From an uncultured Bacteroides sp. (GTDB taxonomy: Bacteria > Bacteroidota > Bacteroidia > Bacteroidales > Bacteroidaceae), in the NCBI GenBank assembly GCA_900544075.1, contig UQTJ01000041.1, positions 1 to 25,412 of the forward strand: DNA of 25,412 bases, read 5' to 3'. Within the stretch, counting starts at the first letter, position 1; every line of letters starts with the position of its first letter. Below, piece after piece: positions 1 to 7,721 of this stretch. The translations under genes and the position numbers were made by a program. A model generated the notes under the pieces. That model was not told the DNA's origin, did not search any database, and saw nothing but the letters and a program-made list of their open reading frames with translations.

Positions 1-1351
1 ATTTAGAAGTCTCAAATGTTCCATTTTTAATATCAATGACAATCATATTACCTTCAATAGTTCCATTAGTATAAGAATAATCGAAAACATTATAACTGTC
101 AGAATATATAGCCAAACGCGTACCAGAAACTGCAGGTTTCTCACTAAACTCAACAATCAGATAATTTGAAACTGTCAAGTCTATCGGTGTCTCAAACTTC
201 CATCCACCAATTCCATTAGTTTTCGTTGTCAATTCACCAGTTTCAACATTCCACGAAGTTTCGCTAGGGTTAGGATCAGATTCCAAATCAGCATCAAGTT
301 TAGTAAGATCAAAATGATTATTCGATGCAGGGACAGAAGCATTAGGATCTTCCGGTTTCTGATTTGCAAGTATATCAAGCATTGTCTGCGCATAGTGACG
401 GCCTAATTCACGATAACCTTCTGAAGAAAAATGCAGATATCTGTTTTTACCATCTTCGCCTGGGTCATTCTCAACTACTGTGCAACCTTCGGAAGAAACT
501 ACATAAGTATTCGGTACAAGTTCTTTTATTTTTGGCAACTCCGAATTCCTGTCTTTTCCTAGTCCTTGATTATCATCATTCAACAATTCACCAACCAGTA
601 AAGGAGTATTCTCAGACTTAAGAGAAAGATCAGAAATCAAATCCTTATATATTTCTGCAACATCTTGTCTCCATTCAAGTCCGCATCCATCAGTTTCTCC
701 CTGATGCATCAATATACCTTTTATCACACCTTGTTTCTGAGCAATTCTGGCCATATCTACAAGTGTTCCATAAGGATATCCATCATAAATATCCATAAGA
801 GATCTTTGCCAATCATCAGTTCCGGTATAATATTCATTATACTTTGTTTTATGAAAAGCCTTTATACCAGCTCCGCCTATTGCCACTACTATCACTCCCA
901 CCTTAATATCTGGATTAGTCTTGCTAAGTTCCTCCACCATCGTACGTCCGAAATAATCCGCAGGACACAAACCTGTATTAGAACGGCACAATGGCGGTAC
1001 TGCTGTATACCAATGTCCCACTTCCCTTTGTACACCATTCCAACTGCCTGAAACTGCTGCCATAACCTGGAACCGTTCGTCCTCTGTTTTATCTTTATCC
1101 TCTATACCATTGTAAGTACCATCAAGTGAGGCAAAGCCTTCCATGTTTGACTGTCCGAAACAAAGGTAAATCTGGAAGTTAGGATCAACTCCTTCTACTG
1201 TTCCGTCACCACCGGCATCAGAATCGTCGTCCGTACCGTCGGTCTCACCCGAAGAAGGAGGAGCATTCTTAATGAAATCAGGATCGTCATTACACCCTGC
1301 AGCCGGCAGCATCATTGCTACGGCAAAAAAGAAATAAATCAATCGTTTCAT
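1..1351 (-). CDS. CE6/SASA-type carbohydrate acetylesterase lipoprotein, 3' end cut by window edge
   Basis: The frame is open from the ATG at 1351 to base 1, giving 450 residues with no stop, so the C-terminus is missing. A lipoprotein signal ends in AAGC (Cys20) followed by N-D-D, which suits export to the outer membrane. A serine-esterase domain covers about residues 58-335. It has the block GQSNMEG at 66-72 (nucleophile Ser68), HQGETDG at 216-222, and a late His307 in YLHFSSEGY. This is the signature of the DUF303/SASA family, which includes CE6 acetylxylan esterases; there the Glu of HQGE (Glu219 here) is thought to complete the triad. From about residue 347 a second domain begins (FDLTKLD, GWKFETP, NYLIVEF) that resembles the repeated modules of the GH5 two genes upstream. 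It lies 15 bp after the GH43 gene in the same operon. Inferred role: removal of acetyl groups from xylan-like chains. Sialate O-acetylesterase is the main alternative name, but the context favours a plant glycan. Confidence 0.85.
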   Translation of the reverse strand, partial: MKRLIYFFFAVAMMLPAAGCNDDPDFIKNAPPSSGETDGTDDDSDAGGDGTVEGVDPNFQIYLCFGQSNMEGFASLDGTYNGIEDKDKTEDERFQVMAAVSGSWNGVQREVGHWYTAVPPLCRSNTGLCPADYFGRTMVEELSKTNPDIKVGVIVVAIGGAGIKAFHKTKYNEYYTGTDDWQRSLMDIYDGYPYGTLVDMARIAQKQGVIKGILMHQGETDGCGLEWRQDVAEIYKDLISDLSLKSENTPLLVGELLNDDNQGLGKDRNSELPKIKELVPNTYVVSSEGCTVVENDPGEDGKNRYLHFSSEGYRELGRHYAQTMLDILANQKPEDPNASVPASNNHFDLTKLDADLESDPNPSETSWNVETGELTTKTNGIGGWKFETPIDLTVSNYLIVEFSEKPAVSGTRLAIYSDSYNVFDYSYTNGTIEGNMIVIDIKNGTFETSK

Positions 1352-1366
1352 AATATCATTGTTTTT

Positions 1367-3028
1367 TTAAAGTTTTTTGTATTCAAAATAATCTATATCA
1401 ACGTAACCACCGGAACTCTGTGTAGCATAATTGAATATACCAAATCTGTAACCGGTGAAATGCATCAAAGTATATATCAGAGTAGTTTCACTGCCTATCC
1501 TGTTCCATTTATAACCATCCAGACTGTAATAGAATATAGCCTTGGACGAAACAAAATCGCAGTCAGCCTTTAAATAGACAACGTCTTGCGTGAGTTCCAC
1601 TGTATCGTCCATGTCTTCCCTGACATTAGTCTCTTTTCCACCTACTATTTCCTGGTTATATCTGGACATAGACAACTTGTATTTACCGTTTTCTTTGACC
1701 ACTTCAACCAATCCACCATAAAATCCGAATACCGACAGTCCGGCACGGTCGCCATCTTTCATGTTACTAACGTCAATAGAAATCCATCCGCTGCATTTGT
1801 CACCTATAGTACGCTGCGTCAGGGTGTTACGGGCATGGAATATATCATCAGCATCAGCCATCACACGTCCTGTCTTCAGACGCATATATCCCGGCCTTTC
1901 CGTAAGCGACCACAGGCTATTGTCCGGATTATGGTTCCACTGCCATGTAAGTCCGAGTTTCTCACTGTCGAAATCGTCATTCACCAGCACCTCACTTCTT
2001 GGGAAAAGGTTTCCTGTATTCACTGGCACTTCCATCTCCCTCGGAACATCACCATTCTCATCGCCCATTACTGGCCATCCATCGTTCCACGTGCATGGTA
2101 CAAGGTAAGGGCAACGTCCCAAAGGCCACATGTCCTGGAAGAAATACCCGTACCACTTCCCGTCCGGAGTATCTATTATTCCTCCCTGGGCAATGCCGGA
2201 ATCGTCAAGGACAACCCTTTGTGAATAATTTCCAGTCAGGCTATTGGATTTCAGGCAAAGTACCTTACGGATACCGCCTGGCCTGTACATGAAGAAAGCG
2301 TAATACTTGCCGTCCACCTTGAAGAACTGGCAGCCCTCACACTGTACTCCCTGCTCTATATTCATGTTCAACCTTCCAAAATTTCTGGTTTTTATAGCCA
2401 AATCTTTGTCCAGTTCTATTATTTCTCCATCAAAAGTTATTATAAACGGAGTTCCGTCGTCCTCGAAAAACAACGAAGAATCGTGCAGGATTTCATCAAA
2501 CTTCTGCGCCAACTGCCATTTGCCTGCAGGGTCCTGTGTCTTATATATATAAGTATGATTGAAACTTCCGAAACCGGTAGCAAACATCACATAGAACCAT
2601 CCGTCGTGGTAACGGATAGACGAAGCCCACTGTCCTTTGGCATAAATATCGCTTTCACCATCTCCATTCTGTTCCAGATTATTGGCTTCCGACTCGTCAA
2701 GGCTATCGAATACATAGCCTATGATTTTCCAGCTTACCAAATCCTTGGAATGCATGATTGGCGCGCCAGGCATGAAATACATGGTGGTACTCACCATATA
2801 ATAATCTTCGCCGACACGTGTGATACAGATATCAGGCACATCAGAGTTTATCACAGGATTGGTGAAATAAACCTTTCTTTCCTGTTCCTCTCCGCTGACT
2901 TCATCCTGACTGCCTCCGGGCTGTTCAGCAGGATTGTTTTCCTGTTCAGGCTCTGTAGCAGGTGAATCAGAACAAGCATACAGCGCAGATACCAAAACGG
3001 CTATTAAAACATATAAACGGATTTTCAT
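1367..3028 (-). CDS. GH43 family glycosidase (arabinofuranosidase/xylosidase type) lipoprotein
   Basis: Length is 553 residues. The signal peptide ends with LYAC (Cys19), followed by S-D and a Pro/Glu/Gln-rich linker to about residue 51. The five-bladed propeller GH43 domain runs about 53-340. Expected catalytic residues are visible: Asp66 in NPVINSDVPDIC (general base), Asp183 in LHDSSLFFEDDG (pKa modulator) and Glu231 in CEGCQFFKVDGKYY (general acid). A second domain from about 345 to 553 (NDDFDSEKLGLTWQWNHNPD onward) has the beta-sandwich look of the GH43_C2/concanavalin-like domain usual in subfamily-12-type enzymes, which act as alpha-L-arabinofuranosidases or beta-xylosidases. Family assignment is firm; the exact substrate is inference. 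It sits 71 bp after the GH5 stop, with a strong hairpin in the gap, and 15 bp before the esterase. All three enzymes being lipoproteins suggests work at or just inside the outer membrane. Confidence 0.93.
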   Translation of the reverse strand: MKIRLYVLIAVLVSALYACSDSPATEPEQENNPAEQPGGSQDEVSGEEQERKVYFTNPVINSDVPDICITRVGEDYYMVSTTMYFMPGAPIMHSKDLVSWKIIGYVFDSLDESEANNLEQNGDGESDIYAKGQWASSIRYHDGWFYVMFATGFGSFNHTYIYKTQDPAGKWQLAQKFDEILHDSSLFFEDDGTPFIITFDGEIIELDKDLAIKTRNFGRLNMNIEQGVQCEGCQFFKVDGKYYAFFMYRPGGIRKVLCLKSNSLTGNYSQRVVLDDSGIAQGGIIDTPDGKWYGYFFQDMWPLGRCPYLVPCTWNDGWPVMGDENGDVPREMEVPVNTGNLFPRSEVLVNDDFDSEKLGLTWQWNHNPDNSLWSLTERPGYMRLKTGRVMADADDIFHARNTLTQRTIGDKCSGWISIDVSNMKDGDRAGLSVFGFYGGLVEVVKENGKYKLSMSRYNQEIVGGKETNVREDMDDTVELTQDVVYLKADCDFVSSKAIFYYSLDGYKWNRIGSETTLIYTLMHFTGYRFGIFNYATQSSGGYVDIDYFEYKKL

Positions 3029-3047
3029 GATATAAGCAATTTAGGAT

Positions 3048-3078
3048 AGTTTGCGGATGCTTGATGCATCCGCAAACT
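3048..3078 (-). promoter_or_regulatory. Intercistronic hairpin between GH5 and GH43 genes
   Basis: A perfect 13-bp inverted repeat (arms 3048-3060 and 3066-3078, arm AGTTTGCGGATGC) with a 5-nt loop lies in the 71-bp gap, ending about 20 nt before the GH43 start codon. On the coding (minus) strand no U-run follows it, so it is not a classical terminator. On the plus strand a short T-run follows. It may act as an attenuator, an RNA processing or stability element, or a translation-initiation modulator. Confidence 0.7.
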
Positions 3079-3099
3079 TTTAATTAATGATATTTTACA

Positions 3100-6000
3100 T
3101 TAATTTGATCTATTAGAAGATGCTGTCGGATCTGTATCAGAGAGATAAACTTCATCAACAATTATGCTAAATCCTGTATTTACTGTAAAGTGCTGTAAGC
3201 CAATTGTCTTTATAGATGTTAAATCCATTGCCACATTCTGATCATCATCCATTGTATTTGTTTCTGTTACATCTGACAATTTTACCACTAAGTAATAATA
3301 ATCTCCAACCATAACAGGAGCCTCAGAACGATAACAAGGCCCATAAATATTGCCATTTCCTAACAATAAACGAATAGCATCAGAATTTCCACTTGTTCCA
3401 GCCTTATATTTTGCAACAAGATAATTATTACCGCTTATTGATATGCCATTATCATAAGTCCAACCAGAAACAGAGTAGCCATTATTAATTGTCAACTCTT
3501 TCGTAGTATAATTAAATTCATTAGAAGTATCTCCTAAATTAGGTTTAAAATATCCTCCTACGATAGGGAAAAAATCATTTTCACCAACATTCACAACAGC
3601 AATTGATTGTTCAAATTTATATCCTTGAAATTCTACTGTAATGGTACTTGTCCCTTCACTCAGTCCTTTAATCTCACCTGGCAAGAATCTTACGACATCT
3701 GTATTAGAACTACGATATTCAGCTTCGTATGTGACATCCCTAGTAACACCATCTATAGTGGCAATAGCTTTAATATTCATTGTCTGTCCATTGGCTATTG
3801 ATGATGCGAAGCCTGTAATCTCAAGATTAGAAACACTGCCTGGATATTCATCGGCAAATCTAACATCTTTAATTTTAAATTCGCTATTAGCAGTTCCCCA
3901 ATCAATATTGAAAGCAACAGCAGAAACAGAAGACGGATTAACCTTTTGGCCTAACTTACTTGACCATGCAGGCCAATTAATCATCATATTATCAAGGTCT
4001 ATAATTACTTCCTTATTTCCAACAAAATATGTTTTGCTTGCGTGTCCTATCTCATTCTCAACAACAACACCTATCCTACTATCTGTTAATTTTTCTTCTA
4101 ATTCTATTATAAGATATTGATATTCTGAAAAATCCTGAGGAGTATCCCAAGTCCATCCTGCACCTGCTGGTGATTGTAAATTTACAGCTTTCGTTGTAGC
4201 ATTAAATGTATTTCCAGAATCGGTATTATTATTGATATTAACAGCTACTTTAAACCCTTCTTCAGTTAATGGGAAGAAATCACTTGGTGATGGTTTATGT
4301 GCCTTAATATTAGTTATTGTTACTTCTTTTTCTTTATCTACAGGACCAAACTTTATGGTAAGATTCGTTGTAGCGTCATCAACTTCTGACCATATTTCAC
4401 CGGCAGCTACATTAAAATCGTTACTATTAGAAAGAGAATATATAGCACCTGAAGTTGCATCTATCTCTTGACCATTGCTAAGTTTTGCTTTTACAGTAAA
4501 ACTAGTCTTACTATTTAATGGTATCTGCATATCATTACTTAGGCCTTCTACTGAAATTTCATCAACAATAACATCATCTCCATAAGGCCAATCGTTAGTA
4601 ACAAATACTCGATCAATCTTAATAGTTGACGTTACCATTGCACCTTGGAAACCAACGACACTTATTCTATCCATTTCTATTTCACCCCAATTTGTACGTG
4701 TGTTTGCCTTAAGGCCTGTCAAAGCTATAACATACCTTGTATCTGTATCTGATGGTTTCAATCTTAAATTATATGAAGGAGAATTCCAAACTTTTTTAGA
4801 TATTGAGAAATCTGCATCTGCTGATACCGGTTCTTTTAAATCAAGAACCATATATTTATATTTTGAAAGGTCAAATACAGTATTTACATCATCATCTCCC
4901 CAACCATATATTTCAGTTCCGGTAATAGTCAATGTATTGGTTTCAGCAGAAAATAAAGAATTTTCGCCAGCAAGTCGTTTGAACGAACTATCAAGCAAAA
5001 ATGCCAAATCGGTAACAGTAACATTTATTTCTATAGTCTTATCATTATATGTGACCTTAAGCACACCTGTACCTTCCTTCTTAACTTCAAAAGCTCCAGT
5101 TTCAGATACTGTAAATATGTCAGGTTTAGAACTTTCATATTTAACTCCAGCCAATACTCTTTCCTTTCCGCTGTCGTAAACACCGGTAGTTACGATATAG
5201 AAGTTGCTGCCTTGAGTTGATACAGTCATGCTGTAATTACCATTTTCATCTTTTGTAGCGCCACTAACCTTAATATCAACAAGATTACCATAATCCTCGG
5301 CAGAAACACCGGCATATTCCTGATACCAATGGTAAATAGGCCATGGACATGCTTCAGGGTCATTGAGGAATGTATATTCGCCTTCAACTCCCGGAACATC
5401 AACAAACTCTGCCATATATTCCTGTCCGGTAAATAAAAGCCAACTTACATTGCCAGAATTATCAGTAATAAGTTTGAAGTTTGCTCCAAAACCTGCTCCT
5501 CCGGCTTCACCCGTTGTAGCCTTGCCCCATGAAGCATTGTACTTCTTAGGAGCCCAGTCCATTTCAGTAACCATTATAGGATGAGTTTCAGCCACAGGTC
5601 CTACCTGATTATCCCAACCATTCTGGAACGATACATATCCACCATTGTTACCAACTCCACCATCTTCATTCTCACCATCACTTCCATACCAGCCGGGATA
5701 AACATGGATTGCAAATCCGTAATTATTTACCGGGTCATTAATAGGATGCTCAACATAACCTGCATATTGAGACTGATAACCCAAACCTGGAATCCACAAA
5801 ATATTATCACATCCATTCTCACGGATTGTATCAACTATCTTCTGGAAATACATAGACAATTGTGTAAATGCCGCATCCTTATTTGCATTTACATCAAGCA
5901 CACTTCCATCTTCCGGATCTAATATTCTGACCGGTTCGTTTGCTAATTCAAACATCACATAAGGATTATTTTTAAGTGTAGGGTGTTCAGTTACGATATC

Positions 6001-6555
6001 CCATATCTTAACCAAATATTCCTGATATTTGTCTCCTACCTTTATTTCCTCAGGACATACCCCTGGTGGACGCATAACTACATAGAACCCTCTGGATATG
6101 GCAAACTCCGCCATAGGAACAAACACGATGTCCAGGTATTTTCTAAATCTTTCTTCGTTATAAAACATATGTGCCTCAGCCTCTGAAGATGCGCCTGGAG
6201 AGCTCCAGTATGGGTCCATGTGCTGGCGGATGAAATTCACTTCCCATCCTGCTGCAAGAACACGGTCTGTCATAAGCTGGTTATAACGCAGGCAGGCATC
6301 AACATCGTAGTTACCCCAAGCGTTGTTATTGAAGAAAGGGCTGTACGTCTGGGCAAAACCATGCAAGTTTACTGTTTGGCCATCGGCATCCACCAAATAA
6401 CGGCCATCCACGTGGAGCTGCTTCAGTTCCGGCCTTTCGCCCACTTCCGGTGTCTCTACGACAGGTTCCGGCAATTGCGGAGCCATATCGTCCTTACAAG
6501 ATACCAGGAACGCTATTCCGAATATCCAAAATATAAGTTTATTAAAAATCTTCAT
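3100..6555 (-). CDS. Large modular GH5 endo-glycanase lipoprotein with three Ig-like/carbohydrate-module pairs
   Basis: Length is 1151 residues. The signal ends in LVSC (Cys20) followed by K-D-D, the K-(D/E)2 type surface-export signal known for Bacteroidetes lipoproteins, so the enzyme is probably cell-surface exposed. A GH5 TIM-barrel domain covers about 45-415: LHGFAQT near 64, FELANEP with acid/base Glu207, HVYPGWY near 284, and VTEMDWAP with nucleophile Glu331. From about 425 to 1143, three repeats alternate: an Ig/BIG2-like domain (about 425-516, 660-755, 905-990), then a beta-sandwich module starting with a phenylalanine-rich edge (FFPLTEEG, FFPIVGGY) and holding GWTW or GWTY and a YLIIELE-type strand (about 518-657, 758-905, 994-1143). 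Such modules usually bind glycans. Its position after the SusE-like gene is that of the xylanase in xus loci, so xylan-like substrate is inferred; the GH5 subfamily cannot be fixed by eye. Glucan or mannan specificity remains possible. Confidence 0.9.
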   Translation of the reverse strand: MKIFNKLIFWIFGIAFLVSCKDDMAPQLPEPVVETPEVGERPELKQLHVDGRYLVDADGQTVNLHGFAQTYSPFFNNNAWGNYDVDACLRYNQLMTDRVLAAGWEVNFIRQHMDPYWSSPGASSEAEAHMFYNEERFRKYLDIVFVPMAEFAISRGFYVVMRPPGVCPEEIKVGDKYQEYLVKIWDIVTEHPTLKNNPYVMFELANEPVRILDPEDGSVLDVNANKDAAFTQLSMYFQKIVDTIRENGCDNILWIPGLGYQSQYAGYVEHPINDPVNNYGFAIHVYPGWYGSDGENEDGGVGNNGGYVSFQNGWDNQVGPVAETHPIMVTEMDWAPKKYNASWGKATTGEAGGAGFGANFKLITDNSGNVSWLLFTGQEYMAEFVDVPGVEGEYTFLNDPEACPWPIYHWYQEYAGVSAEDYGNLVDIKVSGATKDENGNYSMTVSTQGSNFYIVTTGVYDSGKERVLAGVKYESSKPDIFTVSETGAFEVKKEGTGVLKVTYNDKTIEINVTVTDLAFLLDSSFKRLAGENSLFSAETNTLTITGTEIYGWGDDDVNTVFDLSKYKYMVLDLKEPVSADADFSISKKVWNSPSYNLRLKPSDTDTRYVIALTGLKANTRTNWGEIEMDRISVVGFQGAMVTSTIKIDRVFVTNDWPYGDDVIVDEISVEGLSNDMQIPLNSKTSFTVKAKLSNGQEIDATSGAIYSLSNSNDFNVAAGEIWSEVDDATTNLTIKFGPVDKEKEVTITNIKAHKPSPSDFFPLTEEGFKVAVNINNNTDSGNTFNATTKAVNLQSPAGAGWTWDTPQDFSEYQYLIIELEEKLTDSRIGVVVENEIGHASKTYFVGNKEVIIDLDNMMINWPAWSSKLGQKVNPSSVSAVAFNIDWGTANSEFKIKDVRFADEYPGSVSNLEITGFASSIANGQTMNIKAIATIDGVTRDVTYEAEYRSSNTDVVRFLPGEIKGLSEGTSTITVEFQGYKFEQSIAVVNVGENDFFPIVGGYFKPNLGDTSNEFNYTTKELTINNGYSVSGWTYDNGISISGNNYLVAKYKAGTSGNSDAIRLLLGNGNIYGPCYRSEAPVMVGDYYYLVVKLSDVTETNTMDDDQNVAMDLTSIKTIGLQHFTVNTGFSIIVDEVYLSDTDPTASSNRSN

Positions 6556-6599
6556 AAGTTTCAGTTTTTCATTTATTAGTGTAAATATTTATTTATACC

Positions 6600-6632
6600 A
6601 GGACTATCCGGATAAGCTCCGGGAATAGTCCT
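6600..6632 (-). promoter_or_regulatory. Intercistronic hairpin between SusE-like and GH5 genes
   Basis: Arms 6600-6611 (AGGACTATCCGG) and 6619-6632 pair over 12 bp with a 2-nt bulge (6623-6624) and a 7-nt loop. It lies in the 98-bp gap after the glycan-binding lipoprotein gene and about 45 nt before the GH5 start. No U-run follows on the coding strand. With the hairpin at 3048-3078 it brackets the GH5 cistron, suggesting segmental control of mRNA stability or partial attenuation. Confidence 0.6.
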
Positions 6633-6653
6633 TATGGATAAAGCCAAACGATG

Positions 6654-7691
6654 TCAGGGTTGCAATTCAGGAGTAAATGTTTCCATCACAACACCTCTGT
6701 TGCGTACAACAAGAGTATCGTAGGTAGTACATTTTACGAGGTCTTCAATCGTAGCCTCATATTCCAGGTAAATCACATCCCTGTCCTCATTACCCCAACT
6801 GTTTTTGTCACCCTTCGACACAAACTTTCCTGTTCCTGTAATATCACAATTTGGAGTATCGGTAGAAACTGTACAATTATTGTCATCGTCGAATGTAAGG
6901 ATAACGTTGTAATAATGATATTGCTTTGATTCATCCTCAACATAAAGTCTGTATGTAACCTCTTTCATGGACTTAGTTTCAAGTTTCATGACCTCATCTT
7001 CTTCAACATACTTTTCATGACGAACAATTTCCTTGCTGAGAGAAAGGTGTCCGGGCATTCCTTCTATAACATCCTTTCCACGACGCAAATAACTTGCATG
7101 CCAAGGATTTATGTATTTTATACAATAGAGGATATAATTCTTCGGCGTAATATCCCAATGGTCGGAATTGTAAACATTAGGTTCATCAACCAAAGGTTTT
7201 CCTGATAAGATAGTATCAGCTCCAACGAAATCCGTCAAGCGCAATGGTATGACATAGGTATTCTTTATGGCATCTGCATCATTGAAGAAATCATCTGTAA
7301 GCTGCACTTCCACTCCGCCACTGAGTTTCCCTGCCGGTATCACCATCTCACTGTTCGACGACAAGGTGTAATAGTTTTGTGGCATAGCTTTTACCGGATT
7401 GTTGGTACCGGTAAAAACGATATTGTCGCACAAAGTCTCGTCAACCTCAAAATAAACAGTGATATCATCAGGATTGGTGTATCCTCCACCAGTGGTGGCC
7501 ATGATTTTACACTTGTGCTGGTTGTCGAGAGTGTTGTCGGTGCTTGGGTCTTCACCCAATGTTATAGTACGCACAGGATATTGGTATGCGAAATACACGC
7601 TTCTGGTCCCGTAGTCGTCAAAATGCCAGTCGCCGTTATGGCATGAGGCCAACGCCAACAACATCATTGATGTAAGATATATTTTTTTCAT
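6654..7691 (-). CDS. SusE-position surface glycan-binding lipoprotein (DUF1735 plus DUF5627-like)
   Basis: Length is 345 residues. The lipobox LASC puts the acylated Cys at residue 17. The N-terminal half (about 25-165: SVYFAYQYPVRTITLGEDP, then YYTLSSNSEMVIPAGKLSGG and YVIPLRLTDF) is the Ig-like DUF1735 fold often found in SusE-position proteins. The C-terminal half (about 190-345, starting NPWHASYLRRGKDVIEG) resembles the DUF5627-type lipocalin-like domain. It has no catalytic motif. It is the fifth gene of the operon, 30 bp after the second SusD, matching the place of xusE in xylan utilization loci. Inferred role: extra glycan binding at the cell surface, next to the SusC/SusD complexes. 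Domain names are from memory of the families and should be taken as likely, not proven. Confidence 0.8.
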   Translation of the reverse strand: MKKIYLTSMMLLALASCHNGDWHFDDYGTRSVYFAYQYPVRTITLGEDPSTDNTLDNQHKCKIMATTGGGYTNPDDITVYFEVDETLCDNIVFTGTNNPVKAMPQNYYTLSSNSEMVIPAGKLSGGVEVQLTDDFFNDADAIKNTYVIPLRLTDFVGADTILSGKPLVDEPNVYNSDHWDITPKNYILYCIKYINPWHASYLRRGKDVIEGMPGHLSLSKEIVRHEKYVEEDEVMKLETKSMKEVTYRLYVEDESKQYHYYNVILTFDDDNNCTVSTDTPNCDITGTGKFVSKGDKNSWGNEDRDVIYLEYEATIEDLVKCTTYDTLVVRNRGVVMETFTPELQP

Positions 7692-7721
7692 TATAATATC
7701 ATTTATAGTTTAATTAAATGG

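Noticed and set aside
1586..2965. Open frames on the plus strand opposite the GH43 gene (and similar ones opposite GH5, SusC and SusD genes)
   Set aside because: They lie wholly antisense to strong family members, have no start context, no recognisable domains and odd amino-acid composition.
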